DNA of 38,178 nt from Clostridia bacterium. GTDB lineage: Bacteria > Bacillota > Clostridia > Oscillospirales > CAG-272. Position numbers and translations under genes: made by a program. The DNA lies in the NCBI GenBank assembly GCA_017415485.1, contig JAFQGP010000142.1, positions 1 through 38,178 on the forward strand, in the 5' to 3' direction. Under the pieces are notes generated by a model. That model was not told where the DNA came from. It saw only the letters and a program-made list of their open reading frames with translations, and did not search any database. How positions within the stretch are numbered: the stretch's first letter is position 1; each line of letters begins with the position of its first letter. Shown piece by piece: positions 1-7,744 of this stretch.

Positions 1-1
1 T

Positions 2-946
2 ACATTGAACAGAAAAGGCTACCGTACACGGAGAGGGCAACCGTTTGCCAAAAATTCGCTCAATAATATTCTGAAGAACGAAAGATATACGGGTGTGTAT
101 ATTTACGTTAAAGATACTAGCAAGAATCCTAAAGGAAAGTATGTCAGATTCGGACAATACGATCCCGAGTCCGTTATTAGAATTCCCGGCGGGATGCCCG
201 CTATTATTTCCGAAGATGATTTCAATAAGGTTCAACAAAAGATGAAGGAGCGCCAACACAAAGCGGCAAGGTTCTCTGCAAAGCAGGAGTATCTTTTGAG
301 CGGCAAAATATATTGCGGCGAATGCGGAAGTCCGTATGCCGGTAATTCGCGTAAGCCCCGCCCCGATCATCCATTATATATTTCTTATAAGTGTACGAGG
401 AGAAATCAGCGTAATAAATGTTGTAAAAATCCCGAAATAAACCGTGATAAACTTGAGGGACTTGTTCTTGAGAAACTGTCCGCTGTCTTATTTAACCCTG
501 ATGTGATTCCTTCGCTTGTATCAAGGTATAACCAATATATAGCCGAGAAAAATAGTGGAGCAAAGGAGAGGGTGGATGCTCTGAGGATTCAACTGCGTGA
601 AGTTGAACGCAAGATAAACAATACCATAAATTTGATGATAGATACGGGTTCAGCGGCTTTGAAGAATAAGTTGAGTGAATTGGAACAGAGCAAAGAGACT
701 CTACAGTTTGAATTGTCCGAAGCAGAAAAAGCAATGCAACAGGAGATCTTTTCAGAGGACGAAATTAGCAGATTGTTTCATAAAGCTGAAATCCAATTAA
801 AGAACGGAACTCTTGCAACCCGCCGAACTATCATCGACCAATACATCAGCAAGGTTGTCATATACCCGACAAAGATCGAGGTGTATATGAATTTGATGCC
901 CGATTATGTGGTTAAAGAGATAATAGAGCAAAAACAAACTAGCTAG
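2..946 (+). CDS. Large serine recombinase, C-terminal part (cut by window edge)
   Basis: Site-specific DNA recombinase of the large serine (resolvase/invertase) family. The reading frame is open to the first bases of the window, so the N-terminal catalytic domain lies outside and the TTG at position 5 is probably internal. What remains starts in the recombinase domain (KGYRTRRGQPF, then SLNNILKNERYTGVY), which is typical of these enzymes. A zinc beta-ribbon follows at about residues 100-145 (CGEC, later YKC and KCC), and then a charged coiled coil from about 180 to 265, used for synapsis control. A GC-rich hairpin terminator follows 45 nt downstream. Such genes sit at the end of integrative elements, so it marks the adjacent AT-rich DNA as mobile. 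Which side the element lies on cannot be decided without the left flank. Confidence 0.93.
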   Translation, partial: TLNRKGYRTRRGQPFAKNSLNNILKNERYTGVYIYVKDTSKNPKGKYVRFGQYDPESVIRIPGGMPAIISEDDFNKVQQKMKERQHKAARFSAKQEYLLSGKIYCGECGSPYAGNSRKPRPDHPLYISYKCTRRNQRNKCCKNPEINRDKLEGLVLEKLSAVLFNPDVIPSLVSRYNQYIAEKNSGAKERVDALRIQLREVERKINNTINLMIDTGSAALKNKLSELEQSKETLQFELSEAEKAMQQEIFSEDEISRLFHKAEIQLKNGTLATRRTIIDQYISKVVIYPTKIEVYMNLMPDYVVKEIIEQKQTS

Positions 947-990
947 AAGACATGATGCTTTGTATGTTAATTCTTGATACTAAAAGTTGT

Positions 991-1022
991 GCGCTCCCGC
1001 TAAAAAGTGGGAGCGCGATTTT
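991..1022 (+). terminator. Intrinsic terminator after the recombinase
   Basis: An 11-bp stem (arms 991-1001 and 1006-1016, one G-T pair) has an AAAA loop and is followed by GATTTTGCTTTATTT. It lies between the recombinase and the convergent STAND gene, so it ends the recombinase transcript and may also block read-through from the other side. Confidence 0.75.
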
Positions 1023-1048
1023 GCTTTATTTAATATCAGCAATAAAAC

Positions 1049-3667
1049 TTACTTACATAAGTCATTGGTCAGTTTTTCAAGATCGTTTGCCAAATTATTG
1101 CATTCATCGTTCACAGTTTTGAGGTTTCGTACAATCCCAATTGCTTGATGGTTGATGTTTGCTTTTTTCTTATTAAAAAGCCCACGATTACTTATCATTT
1201 GGGTAAGTGTGATTAACCTTTCAAGAGACGCTTGAATCTCTGGGTTTAGATTAAGACCGCAATCACGATAAATTTCAAAAGCAATACGCATATAATCGAA
1301 GATGATATGAGACAATTCATCAAAGGTCAATCCAATTGTCTTTTTGAGAAGTTGGTCATCATTGATTGTTGATACCAATTCAAGTGCAGAACCTGAAAAT
1401 CTGTTATAATTTCCGATAGTTCCTATCGTATTTGTGTCAAACTCGAACTCTTTATAGATATCTATAGCTTTCAGATTGCTATTGTATGATTTGAGCAAAT
1501 GCCGTATCTTCTCGTCGCTTGTGGTGGCTTCTTTAGCCATGTAATAATGATCTGTTCCAATTGCTCTATGCATAAATGAGATTCTCCGGATCATTCGTTC
1601 TTTTTCAATAGGATTCGATCCAAGCTTTTCCTTGAACGTTTCCCTTTCCTCAAGGGCGAGAGTATGATAATTAAGCGCAGATTTATAATCTTTTATTCTC
1701 AGATAATAACCTGCTTTTATGCCGTGGAGCTGACTTAAAACCCTCATGGCACGAATTTCGTCTTCAGTAGTATCAGACAAAAGTTTCTCACCATACTTAA
1801 TGCATTCGTCAACGATTTTCAGTCTTTTCTCGAGGGATTCGCTCTTATTGTTTAAATATGCATACCCAATAATATTGCAGCAGTTTGCTATTGTCACTTT
1901 GTCGAGTTCGGTTTTCTGGTTGGTTGCTATTTTTTCTCTTGATATTATATCATTCATCTTTTTAAATGCACGTTTAGCATATTCGTAGCCTTTATCGAAT
2001 ATATCAATTGCGGTATAGCATGATGAGATTCTCGCATCGATAACCAAAGACATATCAAGAGTTTTTTTAATTATATCTCCTCCGGAAGGATTCCCTTTCA
2101 ATTCAATAGTTCGCTTTTTTGCTTGTTTCTTTATGTTATCGTCACTAAGAACTTTTGACACGGATTCTGATATTCTAACCCAATCCATCATTTCAGACTT
2201 CAAAATATCCGCGTCCAAATATATGTTTAAGGTACAAAGAAGATCAAATATTTGATTAAAAATCAAATGATTACGGATTACATATTCCATAACGACAGGT
2301 TGCATATAAATCTTACCATTGTTACGGAAGATGATATTATGGTCTTTAAGACGTACCATGGACTTCTCGTCTTCTTTGCTAAGACCGCCGAATGCTTTTT
2401 CAAAATATTCCTCTTTAACTCCACCAATCGGAAGCATGGCAAGAGTTACAAGAATCTTATGCACCGATTGCTTCTCATTATCATCATCAGGATTAACAAT
2501 TCTGTTATTATCTAGGATACAACAAAAATGCTCTAATAGCGTTTTTTCATCCTGTCTTTTTCCGTCCTTCTGAATAGGGAAAGGTTTAGTATTATCTGCT
2601 TTCAGATGAGCTATAGAATCAATAATTTTGTTGACTTCCATTCCTTGATTTGCCAACTCAGCACATAACACGGTAAGATATGTGTTTCCAAGCAGATAAT
2701 TGTCTATTAAATTACACACATTTTTTTTATCAGTTGATTGACCTCTAATTTTGCAAAAAATACTCAACAGGTCGCGCGTTGGAAGAGGAGCTAAACGCGT
2801 TATATGTTTATTGTCATCAATACAGTAGCATTTACTAAGATTCAAGTTTGTGGTTATTAATATTTTGCAACCTGTCTCAAGTAATTGAATATACTCCTTA
2901 TTGCTTGCTGTCAGTTCGCTGCTGGCTTTGGGATTGTCATAATTATCAATTATCAGAAGAACCGATTTTTGATCAGTACTACATATTTTCCGCAACCGGA
3001 AAAGATTTCTCTCAAAGAGATCAACGGAGACGCCGTACTCAATGCGCTCATTCCCCAGATCGGAGATGGTTTGCTTGATTGAATTGTGGTAAGTGACAAC
3101 GAACACATAATCAAATTTACGGTCCTTGATAACTTCATTTGCATAATTAAGTGCATACGTTGTTTTACCCATGCCCGGTTCAGCGTAAATCACGTGGACC
3201 TGGTCATATGGATCAGAGTAAGCACTGCCCAAATGGTCATCAGAATTCTTTTCGCGCTTACAGAAAAATGGAGGTAGACGGTATTTACTCACCGTCATAA
3301 AAGGAACAGGAGGATTTCTATCGCTTATTAAAAACCTGATGAAAAAAGATTCAAACTTTTTTGCATTAAATCTTTGATTTCTATCAAAAATTTCTTCTTC
3401 CGGAAAGTATTCGAATAATGCGATATACTGCAAAAAATTCTTCACGCATTCCTCATCATATTGTGTGATGTCTTCTTTTTTTGAGAACGCGGTTTTACAA
3501 ACGAATATTGCATCTATGTCTCGGGAACGACCGAATCCATTATTAATCCAGTTTCTCAAGGTTTTGGGGGTTACTTCAATATCTCCCGCAAAAGCTTCTT
3601 GCGTGAATTTTCTTGACTTTTTCAAAAAATCCCACAGAATATTAAATGTTGTTTGGCTCGGATTCAT
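1049..3667 (-). CDS. STAND/NB-ARC-like NTPase with N-terminal HTH and helical-repeat C-terminus
   Basis: 872-residue signal-transduction NTPase. Residues 5-45 resemble an HTH (TQEAFAGDIEVTPKTLRNWI). The nucleotide-binding core has a clear Walker A at 163-170 (EPGMGKTT) and a Walker B at 236-244 (VLLIIDNYD), followed by a segment like the STAND sensor/arm region and a winged-helix-like stretch. From about residue 580 the protein is all helical, with TPR-like pairs (for example YKSALNYHTLALEERE). This layout matches STAND proteins such as MalT/AfsR-type regulators and Avs-like or NLR-like defence proteins, which stay off until a ligand binds the C-terminal repeats. No effector nuclease, protease or TIR domain is visible, and the HTH suggests a regulator. 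The start has AAGGAG 8 nt upstream and a consensus promoter. It is divergent from the secreted hydrolase gene. Ligand and target are unknown. Confidence 0.8.
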   Translation of the reverse strand: MNPSQTTFNILWDFLKKSRKFTQEAFAGDIEVTPKTLRNWINNGFGRSRDIDAIFVCKTAFSKKEDITQYDEECVKNFLQYIALFEYFPEEEIFDRNQRFNAKKFESFFIRFLISDRNPPVPFMTVSKYRLPPFFCKREKNSDDHLGSAYSDPYDQVHVIYAEPGMGKTTYALNYANEVIKDRKFDYVFVVTYHNSIKQTISDLGNERIEYGVSVDLFERNLFRLRKICSTDQKSVLLIIDNYDNPKASSELTASNKEYIQLLETGCKILITTNLNLSKCYCIDDNKHITRLAPLPTRDLLSIFCKIRGQSTDKKNVCNLIDNYLLGNTYLTVLCAELANQGMEVNKIIDSIAHLKADNTKPFPIQKDGKRQDEKTLLEHFCCILDNNRIVNPDDDNEKQSVHKILVTLAMLPIGGVKEEYFEKAFGGLSKEDEKSMVRLKDHNIIFRNNGKIYMQPVVMEYVIRNHLIFNQIFDLLCTLNIYLDADILKSEMMDWVRISESVSKVLSDDNIKKQAKKRTIELKGNPSGGDIIKKTLDMSLVIDARISSCYTAIDIFDKGYEYAKRAFKKMNDIISREKIATNQKTELDKVTIANCCNIIGYAYLNNKSESLEKRLKIVDECIKYGEKLLSDTTEDEIRAMRVLSQLHGIKAGYYLRIKDYKSALNYHTLALEERETFKEKLGSNPIEKERMIRRISFMHRAIGTDHYYMAKEATTSDEKIRHLLKSYNSNLKAIDIYKEFEFDTNTIGTIGNYNRFSGSALELVSTINDDQLLKKTIGLTFDELSHIIFDYMRIAFEIYRDCGLNLNPEIQASLERLITLTQMISNRGLFNKKKANINHQAIGIVRNLKTVNDECNNLANDLEKLTNDLCK

Positions 3668-3710
3668 AACTGTATCTCCTTAAAACATAGAAATATATCT
3701 ACATATTTTT

Positions 3711-3739
3711 ATTATATCATAATTATTTTTCAATGTAAA
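3711..3739 (-). promoter_or_regulatory. Sigma-A promoter of the STAND NTPase gene
   Basis: On the minus strand TTTACA (3734-3739) and TATAAT (3711-3716) are separated by 17 bp, about 40 nt before the start codon. Confidence 0.75.
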
Positions 3740-3804
3740 GACAAATAATGATTATTTTCAGCAAATTGTATTACCGCTTTTTCCTATTTTACCTATTAGG
3801 TTTC

Positions 3805-3833
3805 TCGACAGATATTTAACTGTATGGTATAAT
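3805..3833 (+). promoter_or_regulatory. Sigma-A promoter of the secreted hydrolase gene and perhaps the downstream genes
   Basis: TCGACA (3805-3810) and TATAAT (3828-3833) are 17 bp apart, upstream of the ATG at 3880. It is back-to-back with the STAND promoter. The 65 bp between the two promoters is the natural place for a shared operator. Confidence 0.7.
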
Positions 3834-3879
3834 TTATTCACGGGAATCATTCTCGAACGAACGAATAAAGGAGTCAATC

Positions 3880-5220
3880 ATGAAAACCAAAACATCTCGC
3901 ATTCTCAAAAGAACCATCGCGCTTATCTTCGCGATCCTCACAATTTTCAACTCCATTGCATATCTTGATCTTACCATCGGTGCCGCAGAGTGTAATAAGA
4001 AAAGCATCTCGAGCGTTTCTCTGGATACAATTGGCGAAAACCTGTATAGAGTTACTAAAAACAGTGTGCCTGTTCGTGTAGGTCAGAGTGTTCGTTCCGA
4101 ACTCTATTGCTACTTTAACAAAAATACTGTTTTTGTAGCTTCTGAATCTACGAAGACGCACTACAAAATTCAGATGGATAAAAGGACGGTCTATATTAAT
4201 AAGGAGTATTGTTCTAAGGTTGGCGATACTTACAATGCTTCTCTTGCTAAAGCAGTCAACGACTGCAAGGTCAGGGAGGCTCCTTACGAAAGTGCAGCCA
4301 CTCTTGTGTCTCTGAAAAAAGATGATGTAATTTGTATCGTCGGTTATAATAGTGTACGAAATAAGTATCTTATCGGGAACCATTGGTGGACTGCCGTTTA
4401 TGTTGGTGACAATAAGATTGGATATATTTATACGAAGAACATCACAAAGATTTCCAGCCTTAGTCTATCTGTTACTGGGCGAACCCGCGAACTTATGGCC
4501 GGTGAGAGTATGAAAATGACATACAACGTTTCACCTGTAGCAAACGGTGTAGTTTGGAGCACCTCCAACAATAAGGTGGCAAAAATTGATATTTCTGGAA
4601 AAGTTACCGCTATTGCAGGAGGCAATTGCAAGATCTATGCCAAGGTTAATAATATCATTACAGTTTCCTACGATCTTCATGTTGAAAGTTGGGAAGATTA
4701 CCTCAAAAAAATCAACTCCAAATCCAAAGAAGTTGCTAATAGAAAGTCCTTCAATGGATATTGCGGTCTCTTCGTTGGTGCACAGGTCAAAGCCGCTGGA
4801 ATTACTAGTAAGATCGTCGATGAGAATGGTAATAATCAGTATGATTATTACACGAACTATGCACAGAAGCATAACGGTAAAACCGATGCAGGTTACATAA
4901 TTAATAGCTATCCTGCTGACCAATATAATCTCAAAAACGCTCTCAATAAGTTGACAAATAATGGCAAAAAATCCATCTGCAATATACTTGTTGGATTTCA
5001 CACCGGCTCGGGAGAGGATGGCAGAAGATACGGACATGCAGTGATGATCCACCATTTCTCATCGGAGGATGGCAAAATATATTTTTCCGAATCTTTCTCT
5101 GCAAAAGTAGCCGGCAAAACATATTCTGAAGGAACACCTATCGTTTGTACCATTGACCAGTTCGTTCAGTACTATAGTAGTTGGTGTACTTACGAAGGTA
5201 TTATTCATTTTTATAAATGA
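3880..5220 (+). CDS. Secreted SH3b / Ig-like (Big2) / CHAP-like cysteine hydrolase
   Basis: 446 residues with a basic N-terminus and hydrophobic signal segment (residues 12-35), so it is probably exported. Two SH3b-like segments follow (about 50-110 and 115-185), which usually bind cell wall. Residues 188-270 form a bacterial Ig-like (Big2) domain (VVWSTSNNKVAKID, then GKVTAIAGGNCKIYA). The C-terminal 170 residues contain YCGLFVGAQVKAAG with Cys295 and GHAVMIHHF with His386, spaced like the Cys/His dyad of CHAP or NlpC/P60 peptidoglycan hydrolases and related papain-fold enzymes. The start is supported by AAAGGAG ahead of ATG. The likely role is cutting peptidoglycan or a surface substrate outside the cell. 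The family assignment of the last domain is tentative. Confidence 0.72.
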   Translation: MKTKTSRILKRTIALIFAILTIFNSIAYLDLTIGAAECNKKSISSVSLDTIGENLYRVTKNSVPVRVGQSVRSELYCYFNKNTVFVASESTKTHYKIQMDKRTVYINKEYCSKVGDTYNASLAKAVNDCKVREAPYESAATLVSLKKDDVICIVGYNSVRNKYLIGNHWWTAVYVGDNKIGYIYTKNITKISSLSLSVTGRTRELMAGESMKMTYNVSPVANGVVWSTSNNKVAKIDISGKVTAIAGGNCKIYAKVNNIITVSYDLHVESWEDYLKKINSKSKEVANRKSFNGYCGLFVGAQVKAAGITSKIVDENGNNQYDYYTNYAQKHNGKTDAGYIINSYPADQYNLKNALNKLTNNGKKSICNILVGFHTGSGEDGRRYGHAVMIHHFSSEDGKIYFSESFSAKVAGKTYSEGTPIVCTIDQFVQYYSSWCTYEGIIHFYK

Positions 5221-5303
5221 AAAGTAAGATGATACAAATGTTATGTTAACTAATTCGAGTAGGCAGTTTGAGTTGTTTAGAAAGCCTTGAAAGGAATTGT
5301 ATA

Positions 5304-5576
5304 ATGAAGAACAAAATTAATAAAGTACTTGAAGCAATATTGGAAGATGCCATTGTTTCAGGAGAAGATATACTTGAAATCATTGACGAAAGATACAGTG
5401 GTCGTGAGGCGGTTGATATTTTCTTAGGTATTATTGCTTATTTTGATGATTGGCGGATATACCAAGCACTTTTGACAAATTACAGAGATTATCTTTTGCC
5501 CAATGAGATTAAAAGGATTACAGATAGTGCAGAAGATCTCTTCGATTCCGAGCTGCTCACGTGGCTTGAAGAATAA
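5304..5576 (+). CDS. Small acidic helical protein, unknown function
   Basis: 90 residues, starting at ATG 5304 with AAAGG about 10 nt upstream. A longer frame from 5268 lacks a ribosome site. The product is rich in Asp and Glu, predicted mainly helical, and has no signal peptide or membrane segment. I recognise no domain. It lies 83 nt after the secreted hydrolase and 32 nt before the next gene, so it appears to be part of the same transcription unit. Its size and charge would suit an adaptor, immunity or chaperone-type partner, but nothing in the sequence proves that. Confidence 0.6.
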   Translation: MKNKINKVLEAILEDAIVSGEDILEIIDERYSGREAVDIFLGIIAYFDDWRIYQALLTNYRDYLLPNEIKRITDSAEDLFDSELLTWLEE

Positions 5577-5608
5577 CAATTATAAATAATTGAAAGGAGA
5601 AAAATCAA

Positions 5609-6061
5609 ATGAAACACAAAAGAGAACTCTGTTATTTTATTACTCTTCCGAAGAGAAGAGAGCGGTATGTGTTTCTCCATAAAGTATGGAAAAACATAAA
5701 AAATCTGCATGATATCAATTTTATTTTTGACCACGACATTCGAATTCACGAAAATGTCAAAGAGCTCTATGATGACGCTGTTCGGCTCATTCGGGAGATT
5801 GACGTGATGCTGTTTTTTGTTCAGTTAGACTTCCTCGATACCGACGAAGAGCGCCCAGATTATGATTCTATCTTTCGCTTTACACATATTCCATACTCAG
5901 TGTCTCTTTTTGTTCTTCCCCCGGATCTGAAATGTGAGGATGAGAAGTGGGTCAATGGACTTTATGAAAGATTTCGCGAAGAGAACTCGGAAATTATCAT
6001 TCTTCCTCATGACGAAGAAGCTGTTGCATCAATTATAGCGTATGAATTCAAAGGAGCCTAA
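5609..6061 (+). CDS. Stand-alone alpha/beta domain protein, paralogue of the next two genes
   Basis: 150 residues with a good ribosome site (GAAAGGAG). The pattern is strand (LCYFITLP), helix (FLHKVWKNI), strand (VMLFFVQLDF), strand (VSLFVLPPD), helix (KWVNGLYERFREE), strand (IIILPH), helix: a Rossmann-like alpha/beta fold. The last third aligns by eye with the 6813 product (VFFVPLESK, then KKFLFRLKEEY) and more weakly with the 6066 product (YMVIVPADD, then FVYLMEKASE). This protein has only the shared domain and lacks the C-terminal L7/L12-like extension. No P-loop or catalytic motif is evident. It could be a sensor or a ligand-binding domain, possibly distantly related to TIR or flavodoxin folds, but that is a guess. 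Confidence 0.65.
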   Translation: MKHKRELCYFITLPKRRERYVFLHKVWKNIKNLHDINFIFDHDIRIHENVKELYDDAVRLIREIDVMLFFVQLDFLDTDEERPDYDSIFRFTHIPYSVSLFVLPPDLKCEDEKWVNGLYERFREENSEIIILPHDEEAVASIIAYEFKGA

Positions 6062-6065
6062 AATA

Positions 6066-6809
6066 ATGATAATGCCTACATTTGACGATTACTGCACCAA
6101 AAAAATGGAAGCCCACGCCTACCGTTTTAGTCTCAGTGATATTATTATCGCCTATTGCTCGGATGAAAATGTCGATACTTTAGTTCGACGCACAAGAGGG
6201 CGGACCAAACCGAGTTGTTACCGTGAATATACAGTCGAGAATCTTGATAACTCTACATCGCTTGAAAACGTACATAATAGAATCGCCAAAAAGCAGCGCA
6301 AGTGCATTAGTGCTGATGGCAAGCTCCTCTGCTTTTTGAATTGCCACGGCCTTATCAATAGTGATCTTATTGATATAGACAAAACTATATCTCTGTTAAG
6401 TATTAAAATGGCGACATATATGGTAATCGTCCCCGCTGATGATACCGCAGTCGATGTGGAAAGCTTTGTGTATTTGATGGAGAAAGCATCCGAAGGTTTG
6501 GGTAAAAGCATAGAGTACGTTCGCTTTGGCGACAAGCCTGAAAGCTCTCTTGATAAAGACGAAGCTAGCGCCGATACCGATGATAATAGGGTTGCGATTG
6601 CAATACCTGACGGCGTCCCAAATAGCATTGAGCGTGTGGACATTGCAAGAGCTTTGAGAAGTCTCAGTATCAGCCATACCTCGCTCCTTGATAATATGTT
6701 GACTCTTGGAGAACCGACAAAAGTTATCTGTAAAGATACCGAAATAGCAGGTATCATTTTGCGATCTCTTATAAGAAGAAATGTAAAAGCCTATATAACG
6801 GAGGATTAA
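6066..6809 (+). CDS. Alpha/beta domain fused to an L7/L12 C-terminal-like domain
   Basis: 247 residues. The ATG at 6066 is preferred over the upstream ATG at 6042 because AAGGAG lies 9 nt ahead of it. The 6042 start would also overlap the previous gene. Residues 1-160 have the alpha/beta pattern shared with the neighbours (LLCFLNCHGL, then YMVIVPADD). After an acidic, low-complexity linker (about 165-185), the last 70 residues follow beta-alpha-alpha-beta-alpha-beta: VAIAIP, SIERVDIARALRSL, SLLDNML, PTKVICKD, EIAGIILRSLIRRN, VKAYITED. This is the order and spacing of the ribosomal protein L7/L12 C-terminal domain, a protein-protein interaction fold. It is translationally close-coupled to both neighbours (gaps of 4 and 3 nt). 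Function unknown. Confidence 0.65.
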   Translation: MIMPTFDDYCTKKMEAHAYRFSLSDIIIAYCSDENVDTLVRRTRGRTKPSCYREYTVENLDNSTSLENVHNRIAKKQRKCISADGKLLCFLNCHGLINSDLIDIDKTISLLSIKMATYMVIVPADDTAVDVESFVYLMEKASEGLGKSIEYVRFGDKPESSLDKDEASADTDDNRVAIAIPDGVPNSIERVDIARALRSLSISHTSLLDNMLTLGEPTKVICKDTEIAGIILRSLIRRNVKAYITED

Positions 6810-6812
6810 ACT

Positions 6813-7703
6813 ATGAAAGCAATTGACAGATTGTTGAACGAAATCAGACGCATCACTTACCGACATGTCGGTGACAACAAGCCCTTTTTCTCATTTGAAA
6901 TGCCATGCTTTATCGTGCACAGTCCCAAGAGTAAGCATGTTCGTATCAAACGTGAAATGCTGAGAATTTTTAAAGAGTATAATGAGGATTTCACCCAGAA
7001 GTCTCTGAGAATCAACGAACGGAACTATGCAAGCGAATTTCGTGCCTACTGTAGAGACCTCGGTATGGAGGATGATGAACGCGTGACATTTATACACATA
7101 TCGGACTCGGTATTTGATAATACTCTTCCTCCGTCAGCAGAAGAACTTCTCTGCTGGGGCTGCATGGGGGCGGTTGTGTTCTTCGTTCCTCTTGAATCAA
7201 AACTCTCACGCAAAGCGAAGAAATTCCTATTTCGTCTGAAAGAGGAGTATATCGAAGCCGGCTTAACTCTTCATGAGTTACACTATGATCGCTTGGCTGC
7301 CGACGCAGAAAGCGAGACCAACCTATGTATTGAGGCCGCCAAAATAATGAAGCATTGCCACAACTGTGTCGTCGAAAAGAAGAAAGCTTTTTCAATCAAA
7401 GACAATGAAGAAATTGCAGTATCTAAACCTGAGGCTCATTGGCTTGTTGACAAAATATTTGAAACGAAGAATGATGATGGAAGTGAGATAGGGGTTATTG
7501 AGATCATCGATATTCCCCCGCTTGTGGACAAGTATGATCTTGCTCGCACAATAAATGGCAAATATCCTAAAGTAAGCTTTATTGACACATGGCTTGGCCT
7601 TTGTGGTCATCTGCCTCATCGAATCTATTGCTATTCATCATCTGATGCCCAAGAACTTGAAGATTATCTCCAGTCGAGAGGGATTACTTGCTATTCGTAT
7701 TGA
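6813..7703 (+). CDS. Alpha/beta domain fused to an L7/L12 C-terminal-like domain (second paralogue)
   Basis: 296 residues, with GGAGG 7 nt upstream. Residues 25-180 are the alpha/beta domain (CFIVHSPKSK, VTFIHISDSV, VVFFVPLESK, FLFRLKEEYIEA). The final 75 residues repeat the L7/L12-like pattern seen in the gene before it: GVIEIIDIPP, KYDLARTING, FIDTWLGL, PHRIYCYSS, AQELEDYLQSRG, ITCYSY. The two C-terminal domains differ widely in sequence but keep the hydrophobic pattern, which argues for old paralogues rather than recent duplication. It lies 3 nt after the previous stop, so the two proteins are probably made in similar amounts and may form a complex. No enzymatic motif is visible. Confidence 0.65.
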   Translation: MKAIDRLLNEIRRITYRHVGDNKPFFSFEMPCFIVHSPKSKHVRIKREMLRIFKEYNEDFTQKSLRINERNYASEFRAYCRDLGMEDDERVTFIHISDSVFDNTLPPSAEELLCWGCMGAVVFFVPLESKLSRKAKKFLFRLKEEYIEAGLTLHELHYDRLAADAESETNLCIEAAKIMKHCHNCVVEKKKAFSIKDNEEIAVSKPEAHWLVDKIFETKNDDGSEIGVIEIIDIPPLVDKYDLARTINGKYPKVSFIDTWLGLCGHLPHRIYCYSSSDAQELEDYLQSRGITCYSY

Positions 7704-7744
7704 AGAAAAAACAAACTTGCCAAGAAAAAACGGAGGTGATTAAT

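Noticed and set aside
5609-7703. TIR domains in the three paralogues
   Set aside because: The alpha/beta pattern is suggestive, but the catalytic Glu context and box motifs of TIR proteins are not visible.
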